This document shows, one piece after another, positions 32,104 through 42,289 of a DNA stretch of 64,000 nucleotides. Every line of letters begins with the position of its first letter. Within the stretch, counting starts at the first letter, position 1. The notes under the pieces are model-generated. The model did no database searches. It saw only the letters and a program-made list of their open reading frames with translations, and was not told where the DNA came from. This stretch comes from Ailurus styani (lineage: Eukaryota > Chordata > Mammalia > Carnivora > Ailuridae): assembly GCA_002007465.1 (NCBI GenBank), contig LNAC01000039.1, forward strand, positions 4,384,667 through 4,448,666, in the 5' to 3' direction. A program made the position numbers and the translations under genes.

Positions 32104-33697
32104 CTAAAGTAAAATAACCTAATGCCATTAATAATTTTAGTGGACAATGCTCCTTGCAATAGAACATGATTATTAATACTTGATCTAAGAAAGTACTATC
32201 TTTGTGTTATTGCAGTACATGCTCCAAGAAGGGGGAAATAGACTGGGGAGGAAATGTGAAGTCAGGAAATATAAAACATCGGAGAGGAGGCTTCAAGCCA
32301 GTAAGTCAGAAGGAAAGTGAATGAGGTAAGAAGTCATGTCCAGCAGGAGTCAAAATGCAGGCAGCCAGGTAGAAGAGGTAGGGACCAAAGGATTCCAGGG
32401 TCAAGCTAAATCATGAGCATCAAGGGAAAGAATCAGAAAACAAGATGAATACTTCCAATTACAAGCACGGGACCACGTGTAACAGCGAGAGGCAAAGAGG
32501 TAGGCAAGTTGGTAGGGATGGAAGAGAGTGTGGCACAAGTGGGTTTTTCAAGTGTCCTACTTCATTCTTGCCCTCACTGCATGCTGAAGGACTGCTCACA
32601 CAGCTGCATCCACTCATAGGCTGCATCGGAATATAAGCATTCATCCACTCCTCTAATAAGATAGAAGACTGGCAGCTGCCCTTGACTCCTTTACCTCTGC
32701 TTTTCCAGTTCTGCTTCCTGAACTGCTGCTCTAACACTCCATCAGCAGGGTCTCCTGCTAGAGCCTAATCTCTCTGAGCCCAGAAAAAAATGCTAAAGGG
32801 CCTTCAAAGAGCAGCTGCCTACTGCCCTGCTGCTGTGAACTGAGAAACTTGTTCTTAGGGATGAACCAGCAGTTCCTAGAGAGATACCAAATATTCTAGA
32901 AGCTGCTAGGTGTTCAACCAATATCCATTCTTTCTTAGTAACAGAATCCTGAGTTTGTGGGGGTCAGCAATGTGCCCAGCTAAAAACACTCCATCTCCCC
33001 ACTTCCCTTATAACTTAGATGGCCTTTAGATAACATGTAAGTAGATTATTTTCTGGTGCGTCTTCCTGTCCTCTCTCTAGAGAGGAATAACTTGGCTGGG
33101 TGGAGTGTCAGTTTTTGTCCCTTGCCTCTTTCCTCTTCCTGCCATGCATACTGATATGATGGCTGCAGTACCACTAGCCATTTTGCAGCTTATTCTGATG
33201 GCCACATGCCAGGGATGGCAGAATAGAAAGACAGAGCCCTTGTCTTCCCAATATTCTTTTTCACCAAAATAATATATCACATTTTCTTTCTTCTATGTTC
33301 TTGCATGTCTAAACTGTTCATCATAGAGTAGCCTTTAAGATAGAGTATTAATAATGTTTTTTAAAATTCATTATTATTTATTTAATTGTTTTTAAAGATT
33401 TTATTTATTTGCAAGAGATAGAGAGAAAGGACACAAGCGGTGGGGAGGGGCAGAGGGAGAGGGAGGAGCAGTCCCCCGGCTAAGCAGGGAGCCCGAAGCA
33501 AACGGGGCTCAATCCCAGGACCCCGAGATCACGACCTGAGTTGAAGGCAGACACCTAACCGACTGAGCCACCCAGGTGCCCCAGTCATGTTTGTTTTTTT
33601 TTTAATCACATGTTTCTCTTTCAAAATTCTGAAGGAATTATTTGTGATTTTTAGATCGACAATCTGAGAGAACCATATTACCCAAATATTAATTTAC
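32104..33697 (-). other. AK9 intron, mostly unique sequence
   Basis: 1.6-kb intron. Reverse SINE at 33390-33582. The stretch 32940-33290 resembles an old mammalian LTR ('gccacatgccagggatggca'), not securely named. The rest is unrecognised. Confidence 0.65.
33390..33582 (-). mobile_element. CAN SINE, minus strand
   Basis: 'tttttaaagattttatttat' left and 'gactgagccacccaggtgcc' right. Older, lacking the GTGGGTTAAAG form. Confidence 0.9.
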
Positions 33698-34024
33698 CTT
33701 TTGGGGGTCCAATTTAAAATCTTCACCAGAGCTTTGAAAACTCTTTTTAAATGTTGTTGAGGGCGCCTGGGTGGCTCAGTGGGTTAAAGCCGCTGCCTTC
33801 GGCTCAGGTCATGATCCCAGGGTCCTGGGATCGAGGCCCACATCGGGCTCTCTGCTCGGCAGGGAGCCTGCTTCCTCCTCTCTCCTCTCTCTGCCTGCCT
33901 CTCTGCCTACTTGTAATCTCTCTATGTCAAATGAATAAATAAAATCTTTAAAAAAAAAATAAAAAAATAAATGTTGTTGATTCACTGGTTTCTTTCTCAT
34001 TAGTGAATAAAACATTGTTAACAC
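33698..34024 (-). pseudogene. AK9: AK9 linker exon split by an antisense SINE, with in-frame stop
   Basis: Acceptor CTTTAG at 34025-34030 and donor AAAAG|GTAAAT at 33692-33697 bound exon-like sequence. In gene sense it reads (G)VNNVLFTNEKETSEST then, past the insertion, TFKKSFQSSGEDFKLDPQK. Human AK9 has a related stretch (KETGETFTFKRHSQ...DVKL). A CAN SINE fills 33761-33967, with TAAATGTTGTTGA duplicated at 33748-33760 and 33968-33980. The incoming frame meets TAA at 33948-33950, in the SINE tail. Without the SINE and one duplication copy, 107 nt remain, which does not fit the phase of the next exon. So there is also an indel or a different donor (GTGAAG inside would fit). The neighbouring exons splice in frame without it. 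Confidence 0.85.
33761..33967 (+). mobile_element. CAN SINE inserted in an AK9 coding exon (antisense)
   Basis: Young-type head GGGCGCCTGGGTGGCTCAGT and tail AATAAATAAAATCTTTAAAA, flanked by a perfect 13-bp duplication. In gene orientation its T-rich tail followed by AAAG resembles a 3' splice site. Confidence 0.96.
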
Positions 34025-34555
34025 CTAAAGAACAACACGACATTGTAGGTGATTCCCAAAGAAGAGTGTGTTATGATAGCCCCAGGAAGCCAGGATGCCT
34101 GCACCCAATTTTTTAAAACTGAAATTACAACTATAGTAATCAAAAAGGTCAACAATAGGGCATACAATATCCGCAGTGAAAAACAGAGATAATGTCTTAA
34201 CCTATCATAAAACTAAGAGCAGCTTTTTAGTTTTTTAGTTTCATACCATGCCAGTGGATCTAAATAGAAACAAAAATCAAATCTGCCCTTCCTGGTATAA
34301 CTAATAGTCTCCTGGCTGCAAGAGGTGAAGGCTGTGCAGGGAGCATGCCTTTTCCCAGGGCATTCTGGCGGTGTTGGCATTGCTTCAGAGGATAGAGGCA
34401 CTGATGCCTGCTTCTACCTTGCACTGCCTCCCCCAAAGACAAGACAGTATGGGGCCAGGACTTGCTTGTTTTGGTGCTAGGAACTCTGCAGCAGCTGAGA
34501 TGGGGCTCCCAGATGCTACTTGGCCAAAAATTTAATGTCTGGGATCCTCTTAAGA

Positions 34556-34558
<3 letters not shown>

Positions 34559-34594
<36 letters not shown>
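34559..34594. repeat. (TG)n microsatellite
   Basis: About 18 uninterrupted TG units. Confidence 0.95.
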
Positions 34595-34596
<2 letters not shown>

Positions 34597-34998
34597 CAGA
34601 GGAGGAGGGCCATACGCAAGTTTCTGACAGGGCCCAATTCAATTCCTACTAGGCTTAAAATAAACACCAGCCAAGCACACATCTGTCTGAATTATGAGGA
34701 ACCAAACAAATAAAAATCAGCTCTACATTATATAGCAAAATGAATTATAGATGCATTTAAAAACCAAATTACATTTAAATACCAAAAGGTTGGACTGACA
34801 GAAAAACAAGAATATAAGTACTTATTAAATCTCTGGTTGAGAGGAACACTTTGTAAGATCTGAAAGTAAATGGAAGAAATCAATAAAGTGAAAGTAATGA
34901 TTTGACTACAAAACTATGAAAAAGTCCTTCTACTTCAAAAACAGCAAGGTGATTTAAAAGACAAATGACCCAAAGTGGAAAATTAATATAAAAAATAT

Positions 34999-35216
34999 GG
35001 GCGCCTGGGTGGCTCAGTGGGTTAAAGCCTCTGCTTTCAGCTCAGGTCATGATCTCAGGGTCCTGGGATTGAGGCCCGCATTGGGCTCCCTGCTCAGCGA
35101 GGAGCCTGCTTCCCCCCCTCTCTCTCTCTGCCTGCCTCTCTGCCTTCTTGTGATCTCTCTCCCTCTGTGAAATAAATAAAATCTTTAAAAAAATAAAATA
35201 AAATAAAATAAAAAAT
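34999..35216 (+). mobile_element. CAN SINE with AAAAT-repeat tail
   Basis: Young head GGGCGCCTGGGTGGCTCAGT. The tail ends in (AAAAT)n, 35190-35210. A second SINE follows within 10 bases. Confidence 0.93.
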
Positions 35217-35225
35217 AAGTGACTA

Positions 35226-35434
35226 GGGCGCCTGGGTGGCTCAGTGGGTTAAGACTCTGCCTTCAGCTCAGGTCATGATCTTAGGGTCCTGGGATCGAGT
35301 TCCGCATAGAGTTCTCTGCTCAGCAGGGAGCCTGCTTCCCCCCAACCCTCTCTCTGTCTGCCTCTCTGCCTACTTGTGATCTCTCTCTCTCTCTCTCTCT
35401 CTGTGTCAAATAAATAAATAAATCTTTAAAAAAA
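35226..35434 (+). mobile_element. CAN SINE inserted at the tail of the previous one
   Basis: Target-site duplication AAGTGACTA at 35217-35225 and 35435-35443. (CT)n run at 35380-35402. Confidence 0.94.
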
Positions 35435-36250
35435 AAGTGACTAATACAGAAAGTTTTTATAGAAACATATAACTGATAGAACAATTTAGAAAAATGAGCA
35501 AAAGACAAAAATGGTCACCTCAGAAAAGAAGAAATATAAATGGTTAAGAAATATTAAAATATTAAATTTCAGAAATCATCAAATAAAAATTGAAATTATA
35601 TTTTAAAAGAAAATATAACAAGAAACAATAACACATATTTTGTATATTACTGAGGGGAACATAATTTGGAATAACTTTTATGCAAAGCATTTGACTCTGT
35701 CTATAACTTCACACCCATTAAACTAGTGATTACACCTATGTCAGCAAACAATGAAAAAATTCATTAAAGCATTATTTGTAGTAGTAAAAAAAATCTGAAA
35801 AATAAGTTTACAACATAAAGAACTACTTAAAACTATTACCTACAAATAGGGAAATAGTGCAGTAATTTAAAATAAGGATTAAAATATTTCCTAATGAAGA
35901 TAATTAAATGTTATAATATAAATCAAAAAAGGTAAAGATAGCTTACATTGTATGCTCTCAATTATGTTAATATATGAATGGAAAAATTTTATAAGGGTAA
36001 ATAGCACTAAATGGTAACATTTCACAGCTTAAACTCTAGGTTTGTGATGTTCTGATTCTAGTACATTAGACAGATTTTAAGAAAGAATTTATTATCTTAA
36101 TAGTTTTTTTCTTCATTCTAATAAATCTATTTCTGTTCTATAACTGCTCAGTTTAAATCCGTAAGAGGAAAGCTAACTATTTTTCAACCTAAATGTCCAA
36201 TTTTGGGGATAATTTTAAGTTTCAATATAAACATGATAAAATATGAAACA

Positions 36251-36454
36251 GGGCGCCTGGGTGGCTCAGTGGGTTAAAGCCTCTGCCTTTGGCTCAGGTC
36301 ATGATCTCAGGGTCCTCAGATTGAGGCCCGCATCCGGCTCTCTGCTTGGCAGGGAGCCTGCTTCCTCCTCTCTCTCTGCCTGCCTCTCTGCCTACTTGTA
36401 ATCTCTCTCTCTCTGTGTCAAGTAAATAAATAAAAAATCTTAAAAAAAAAAAAA
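36251..36454 (+). mobile_element. CAN SINE, plus strand
   Basis: Young head and A-tail. GAAACA flanks both sides. It ends 62 bases from the 36517-36612 exon. Confidence 0.92.
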
Positions 36455-36516
36455 GAAACAAATGGAGTAAGACCCATAAGCATGACATGAACCATTCATT
36501 CTGTTACCATCTTTAC

Positions 36517-36612
36517 CAGTATTAGAAGCTTGTTCATCGAGCACATTTTCTGAACTCTTTTTGTCTTCACTGTCTTCCAAAAAGTCATCTTTTGGGGTTT
36601 CATGAGTGAATA
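36517..36612 (-). CDS. AK9: AK9 exon: KKSSENVLDEQA linker
   Basis: 96 nt, phase 1 at both ends. Acceptor TTTCATGCAG, donor ACTG|GTAAAG. Reads FTHETPKDDFLEDSEDKKSS then ENVLDEQASNT(G). The KSENVLHDQA stretch of human AK9 fixes the register. The region is polar and weakly conserved, consistent with an insert inside kinase domain 2. It is separated from the next exon upstream by only 88 bases. It ends one base into a codon, which lets it splice directly to 31955-32103. Confidence 0.92.
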
Positions 36613-36700
36613 CTGCATGAAAGAATAATATGCTTTATCAGCTAATCTGTTTAGATCAGGAAGGATTTGGCCAAGAACATCAGCAATATATTCTTTTTAC

Positions 36701-36814
36701 CATCTTCATCAAATGAAGACCGCGACTCTTCTAAGCTCTTATAGGCATCAGATGGGAACTTGTCATATTCTTTCCTTTCAAATTCTCTTTCAAGTACTCT
36801 TACAGTTGACTGTG
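36701..36814 (-). CDS. AK9: AK9 exon: charged insert after LQAKKQ helix
   Basis: 114 nt, phase 1 at both ends. Acceptor CTTTTAG, donor GATG|GTAAAA. Reads (A)QSTVRVLEREFERKEYDKFP then SDAYKSLEESRSSFDED(G). It corresponds to the recalled human AETALREFQRQYEKMEFGVFP... segment, moderately conserved. A strongly charged, probably helical insert between the NMP-binding half and the later half of kinase domain 2. The intron to the next exon (36613-36700) is 88 nt, close to the lower limit for mammals. Confidence 0.93.
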
Positions 36815-36879
36815 CTAAAAGATAGTAATGGGCTGTGTTAGCAAAATATAGTTGGGGGTCAGGAGACAGGGATAGAGAT

Positions 36880-37100
36880 TAAATCTTGTGCTTTAAAGGC
36901 AGACTTGAGTGTGAGTTTTGACTCAGGGCAGTGTAGCTTTGGAAAATCATTTGATCTCTCTGTTTCAATTTCTACTGGGCAAAATGAGGATGATCAAGCC
37001 AAAAGCATTGTTGTAAGGATTAAGTGAGATAATAGACTCGAGCACTGAGAAAATGCTCGGCACACAGGAAGCCTAATGCATGTTAGCTGCCATCCTCTGT
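36880..37100 (+). mobile_element. MIR element
   Basis: 'ttggaaaatcatttgatctc', 'ggcaaaatgaggatgatcaa', 'gtaaggattaagtgagataa' and 'gaaaatgctcggcacacagg' follow the MIR consensus in order. Confidence 0.85.
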
Positions 37101-37444
37101 ATTATAGAATTTTCTATGTTGAAGAACCTCAAGTGAAAATCTTCACTGACAAATTTTTCTTAAAAGTATATTGGGAGTGAAATTAGCAAAACTAGCAAAT
37201 TAGTGGAACCAGCATGAAAATTCCAATTAAAAAATTTTAAGAACCCTACTGTCAGATTTATTCTAAATCTGAATTCTAAATTATGGAATTTGAAAAAGAA
37301 AAAGAGACTTTAAATTTTGCAGTGTATGAGAGATGGCATCTATTTCTATGTTCTGGTGGGAGAAAGCAATTTGTGGAAAAATCTATAACCTATGATTTCA
37401 TGCCATAATTTGATGTGAAAGGAATCACTACAGACTCCAAGAAA

Positions 37445-37745
37445 CTTCATCAATCACTGTTCTTCCTCCTGGAGCCCAGCTAGTTCCCTCTCGATCCAGG
37501 TTTCAGTTAAATGTCCTCTTTTCAGAGAGGTCTTTCCTGCTCATCCTAACACTCCAGCACCCCTGCCCCAGTCACCGCCTGACCCAGTACTGTGTTATAT
37601 TTTTTCTATCTGTTCACTTACCCCCGCCCCCCCCATTAAAATGTAACAACCACAAAGACAGGAGTTTCATGTGTCTTGCTCAACCCTGTAGCTCAGTGCC
37701 TAGAATCATGTCTAATACAGAGTACTAGGTTGAACGAATTAATGA
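37445..37745 (+). mobile_element. L2 3'-end fragment
   Basis: 'cagagaggtctttcctgctc', 'tgtagctcagtgcctagaat' and 'gaacgaattaatgaattcat' follow the L2 3' end. Confidence 0.7.
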
Positions 37746-37934
37746 ATTCATTCTGTCCAGCCTTAAATAAGTTGACTAAAAAGCGATCTTATTAATCTTT
37801 GCCAATATTTCTCAAGCTTTAGTTTGTGAATTGTCCATGAGTATTTAATAAACTTTTGGTTTTCATTTTGAAAAGAATATACTAAAAACAAATTCATTTT
37901 GGACCATCTGGATGATTGTTTGGATGGCATGTAA

Positions 37935-38240
37935 TTTTTTTTATTATTATGTTCAATTAGCCAACATATTAATTTTTGATGTAGTATTCAATGATTCATT
38001 AGTTACGTATGATTCATTACTTGTATATCACACCCAGTGCTCATCACAACATGTGCCCTCCTAAATACCCATCACTTGGTTATCCCATCCCTCCACCTCC
38101 CCCCAACCCCTGCCCCCTTCTGTAACCCTCAGTTTGTTTCTTGGAGTCCAGAGTCTCTCATGGTTTGTCTCCCTCTCTGATTTCTCCCCATTCACCTATG
38201 GTCCTTTCCCCTATGGTCCTCCACTCTATTCCTAATATTT
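37935..38240 (-). mobile_element. Carnivore L1 3' end, antisense
   Basis: 'atgttcaattagccaacata', 'cacccagtgctcatcacaac' and 'accctcagtttgtttcttgg'. A reverse SINE abuts it at 38241. Confidence 0.85.
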
Positions 38241-38431
38241 GTTAAAAGATTTTATTTCTTTGAGAGAGAGCAAGAATGCACAAGACTGGGGGGAGGAGCA
38301 GAGGGAGTGGGAGAAGCAAACTCCCCCCTGAGCAGGGGAGCCTGGAGGCAGGGCTCAGTCCTAGGAGCCAGGACCATGACTTAGCCGCCAAAGGCAGACA
38401 CTTTACCAACTGAGCTACCCAGGCACCCCAA
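38241..38431 (-). mobile_element. CAN SINE, minus strand
   Basis: 'aaaagattttatttctttga' left and 'actgagctacccaggcaccc' right. Older copy inserted at the L1. Confidence 0.88.
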
Positions 38432-38679
38432 GGCTGGCATGTAATTTTAATGCTGGTCTTTTTGCTGTTGTTTTTGTAATCCCTCGGGCACCATGTTGGA
38501 CTTTTTTACTTGTTTATACGCTGCTGAGAAAGAAGAGATGGGATTTATTAGGCAAATAACCTTCTCTTTCCTAGAAAAAGCTCAACATTGCCATGTCAGA
38601 AGAGATCATTTCCTTCCTATTTAAATAGCTACAAGCACAGAAAATGATAGAAGTTTCCCAATTAATATAAAAAGTTTTC

Positions 38680-38880
38680 GGGCGCCTGGGTGGCTGGCTC
38701 AGTGGGTTAATGCCTCTGCTTTCGGCTCAGGTCATGATCTCAGGGTCCTGGGATCGAGGCCCGCATCGGGCTCCCTGCTCACCGGGGAGCCTGCTTCCCC
38801 CTCTCTCTCTGCCTGCCTCTCTGCCTCCTTGTGATCTCTCTCCCTCTGTGAAATAAATAAATAAATAAATAAAATAAAAT
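38680..38880 (+). mobile_element. CAN SINE with duplicated GGCT in the head
   Basis: 'gcgcctgggtggctggctca': a GGCT duplication inside the tRNA-like head. Target-site duplication AAAAAGTTTTC at 38669-38679, repeated as AAAAAGTTTTCC at 38881. Tail (AAAT)n. Confidence 0.92.
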
Positions 38881-39389
38881 AAAAAGTTTTCCTTATCTGT
38901 AAAGTTACAGAATTGTGTTATCACTAAGGCTTCTTCCAGTTTCATTGCCTTATGACTGTTTTGAACTTGAAATTAATATTCCCAAATAGAAAAAACTAAT
39001 TGTAGTTGGGGCTGACACACATTGACATAGTAAAACAGCAGCAGCAGCAGCAACAATGTAAACTCCACAAGAATCAGGTGAAGTGCTCTTGTCACAATTG
39101 GTGTCAATACAGGTGTAAATACTCTTCAGTCTGCCCAGCAAGCGAATCCACAAAAGTAAACCCAAATCTGGAAGCTCTTTCTGATTTCTCTCCTTAGAGG
39201 TCTAGGACTGAAATCTTTAGTCTATTTAAGAGTCAGGTTTATGTATATTCGTGTCTTCAATCAATTATTAAGCGGCTGCTCTGTACAACGTGCCAGAGAT
39301 ACCAGGATGAGCAAAGCAAGTCCCAGCCCTCAGGCAGCCAGGCTGAATTGCTGACCTCCGCTTAGAACGCACGGACAGAGGTGGTTCAC

Positions 39390-39534
39390 CTTGTTTTTTA
39401 GCTTGGAGTTTTAGAAATAGCTGGTCTCTCACAGCTTTAATTGCTGCTTCAGTGGCCTCCGCTATTGTAGCTCTCACTAAAGTTTCAAGGGCTTTATCAA
39501 AACGCGGTTGAACAAGCGTGGCATAGTCAATTAC
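39390..39534 (-). CDS. AK9: AK9 exon: DYATLVQPRFDKA of kinase domain 2
   Basis: 145 nt, entering in phase 0 and leaving after one base. Acceptor TTTGCAG, donor CAAG|GTGAAC. Reads VIDYATLVQPRFDKALETLV then RATIAEATEAAIKAVRDQLF and LKLQAKKQ. Human AK9 has VVDYAQLVQPRFDKARETLV, so identity is firm. It follows the P-loop exon directly and carries the first strands and helices of the second kinase domain. The ORF continuing past the donor (GEPPLSVRSKRR...) is intron sequence. Confidence 0.97.
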
Positions 39535-39779
39535 CTGCAAAGAATATTTGAGAAAACCAACAGAAGCACACATCACTGTGAATATTAAACACACTGCTCA
39601 ACTATATCTATTTCTATATCTATACTTCTCTATCTCAAACATCTTAATGTCACTTGAGGTATGTTATTTTCAGAATTCAATGATTTTTGAGTACATGCTT
39701 TCATAGAAATTCAGTCATACTTTTCATGTAGTATGGTATACTTAGATATATACGCAATGTAATAAACATTCAAGTTACA

Positions 39780-40149
39780 CATTTTTTAAAAATCAATTTT
39801 ACATGTATAACCTACATACAATAAAAGGCATCCATTTTAAGTATACGGTTTGATGAGTTTTGACACTTAACAATTACAATCAAGATATTGAACATTTGTT
39901 CGATCACCACAAATCACCCCAAAAATTTCCCTCTTATTTCTTTATACTCAGTTCCTGGCCCCTGGCTACCACTTTGTTTTTTGTCACCGTATATTAGTTT
40001 TGCCTTTTCTAGAATTTCATATAAATGGAATCATACTGTATATAACTTTTTCTAAGCTTTTCCCCCTTAGCACAATGTTTTTGAGATTCATCAATGTAAT
40101 TATATATATCAGTAATCTGTTCCTTTTATTATTGAGTAGTATCACTGTA
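39780..40149 (-). mobile_element. Old L1 3' end, left part (split by LTR)
   Basis: 'acatgtataacctacataca', 'gtatacggtttgatgagttt', 'cttagcacaatgtttttgag' and 'attgagtagtatcactgtat' are antisense L1 tail phrases. The same element resumes at about 41070, after the LTR. Confidence 0.75.
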
Positions 40150-40153
40150 TAAC

Positions 40154-41037
40154 TGATGTGGGAAACAAAGGCAAAAGAAAAGTTATTTAATTTCCTTACT
40201 ACCTAGAGCCCCTGACAAGTCCTTGAAACAGGCGGTGTGACATTCCTCTAGGGACTCAACTGCCTCCACCTTAATATGGGGCGCCTGGGTGGCTCAGTCA
40301 TTAAGTGTCTGCCTTCCGCTCAGGTCATGATCCCGGGGTCCTGGGATCAAGCCCCGCATCCAGCCCCGCATCCAGCCCCACATCCAGCCCCACATCCAGC
40401 CCCACATCCAGCCCCGCATCGAGCTGCGGGAAAGCCTGCTTCTCTCTCTCCCACTCCCCCTGCTGGTGTTCCCTCTCTCTCTGTCAAATAAATAAATAAA
40501 TAAAATCTTAAAAAAAAAAAAACAAAAAAAACTTTGCTAAAGGCAAAAGGCAATCCTAGTCTGACCATCCCCCACCCCCAACGAGGATTCTCTAAGTCTA
40601 CTTTAACATATAAAAATTCCTTTGGAAACTTTCTTTATCTCTAAACCCTCCAAGATACGTGTTGGCAGTCATGCCCAAGCATAGGGCCCACCGATATATA
40701 TCCAAAGGGTCTCATGACCAAGGTTTTATTACACGGTAATAAATGACCTTTTCCCAACAACAGGTAGCCTCTCAAGGTCCTGCAAACCTTGCTTCCAAAA
40801 TTCCAAAATTCCAAAATTCCATAGAGATTTACGCTATCTCTGATCCCCTCCCAACTTGCAAGTATATAATGGACCACTCCTCACAACCCCGGGGCAGCAG
40901 CTCCTTCTGCCCATGGGTCCTGTCCCTGTGCTTTAATAAACCACCATTCTGCACCAAAGATGTCTCGAGAATTCTTTCTTGGCCATCGGCTCCAGACCTC
41001 ATCCCACCGAACCTCACTATATTCTAAAACTTCATCA
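40154..41037 (+). mobile_element. Solo LTR of a class-I (gammaretrovirus-like) ERV
   Basis: Ends TGATG...CATCA are perfect inverted repeats. A 4-bp duplication TAAC flanks it (40150-40153 and 41038-41041), as expected for a gammaretroviral integration. 'agtatataatgg' (about 40861) is a plausible TATA box and 'ctttaataaacc' (about 40931) a polyadenylation signal. 'tctcgagaattctttcttgg' is typical of the R-U5 part. Excluding the nested SINE, the LTR is roughly 640 bp. No internal viral genes remain: a solo LTR. Confidence 0.85.
40278..40525 (+). mobile_element. CAN SINE inside the LTR with 12-bp tandem expansion
   Basis: Head GGGGCGCCTGGGTGGCTCAG. At about 40352-40423 the phrase AGCCCCRCATCC repeats about six times, where normal copies have it once. 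A-tail at 40511 onward. Confidence 0.93.
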
Positions 41038-41069
41038 TAACCATGCCACAGGCTTTTTTGTTTTTTTAA

Positions 41070-41530
41070 CCCATCCATCTTTGACAGGCACTTGGGCTTT
41101 TCCAATTTGGGGCTGTTATAAATAAACTAGTAATGAACATTTCTGAGGAAGTCTTTTGGTGGACATATGTTTTTATTTCTCTTGGACAAATACCTAGAAG
41201 TGGAATTATTGGGTCATACGGCACATGTATATTTGATTTTATAATAAGCCATTCCACTGTTTCCAAAGTGATTGAACTATTTTACATTCCTACCAGCAAT
41301 TACGGAAATTGCAGTTAACTCCACATCTTCACCAACACTTGTTTTTCTGAATCTTTTAAATTTTAGCCATTATAGTGGGTATGAAGAAGTATCTCATTGT
41401 AGTTTAAATTCATATTCCTCTAACCACAAATAAATGTGAGCTTCTTTTATGTGCTATTGGTCATTCACTTGCCTTCTGTTTTAATCATATGTTCAACTTT
41501 TGCCCATTTAAAAAGCTGGATTAGAATTCT
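41070..41530 (-). mobile_element. Old L1, right part of the LTR-split copy
   Basis: The reverse strand encodes L1 ORF2 C-terminal residues (VPYDPIIPLLGICPREI). Continuous in L1 order with 39780-40149. Confidence 0.8.
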
Positions 41531-41639
41531 ATATGTATTATGAATATAAGTCCATTGTAAGGTAGAGAATATACTTCATATTGAATATTAAGATCTTAGA
41601 AGTAGATTTCTATATGCCTTTTAAGTTTAAGTAATATTT

Positions 41640-42250
41640 CCATACTTCTAGATTCCATTTTGCTTTTCCCTCAATATGCTTGTATTACTTTATTCCATGC
41701 CAAAAAATATATTTCTACATCATCTTTTTTTAATGGATACACAATATTGTGTTAGATGAACATATTACACTTTAGCTAAAAAGCTAATAATATATACTTA
41801 GGTATACATGTTTTCACTACTATAAACTAGGCTATGATAAACACAGTTATGTATCACAGTTACATCTTTTATAGTTTCTTTAGGAAAAATTTATAAAATA
41901 AAATTGACAGTTCAAAAGATATGTATGGACTTTAGGCTCTTACATAGCTCTAATTGTCATCCTTAATGGTTATACTTTCACCAGCAGTGTATGAAAATGT
42001 ACTTCTCCCCATGCTAGCCACACATCAATATTGGGTGTTAATAGTGATCTTTGAACTCCAACAGTGAGATTGACATGGCATTTCTCTGGTTTGTTGGCAC
42101 CTCTCTGGTTATCAGGGAAGTGATAACCTTATTCTCATGATTAGTGGCTATTCTATTGTATCTATTATTTTGTGAACTGCTTATTTGCTATTTTTTTCCA
42201 TTGGGGCTTCATCTGCATATTGATTCATAAGAGCTCTTTATATTTTAAAA
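41640..42250 (-). mobile_element. Older L1 ORF2/3' fragment, antisense
   Basis: 'ctttcaccagcagtgtatga' and 'gtatttctacatcatc'-type phrases. Diverged. Confidence 0.55.
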
Positions 42251-42289
42251 TTATAATTCCTTTGTCTGACGCATGCTGTAATGTAATGT

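Larger units (their letters stand above)
34025..36516 (-). other. AK9 intron with three SINEs and TG repeat
   Basis: 2.5-kb intron. (TG)n at 34559-34594 and SINEs at 34999, 35226 and 36251. Remaining AT-rich sequence unrecognised. Confidence 0.75.
36815..39389 (-). other. AK9 intron with MIR, L2, L1 and SINEs
   Basis: 2.6-kb intron; the listed elements cover roughly half. Nothing recognised in 37105-37440, 38435-38675 or 38895-39260. The CAG run at 39037-39052 is short. Confidence 0.7.

Noticed and set aside
39268..39389. Extension of the AK9 ORF past LQAKKQ (GEPPLSVRSKRRSAIQ...)
   Set aside because: Lies beyond the GTGAAC donor and does not resemble AK9; the next AK9 codons are found in 36701-36814.
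40305..40568. Repetitive ORFs (SSPASSPASSPTSSPTSS and the Gly/Ala/Cys-rich reverse)
   Set aside because: Translation of the 12-bp tandem expansion within a SINE, not a repeat protein.
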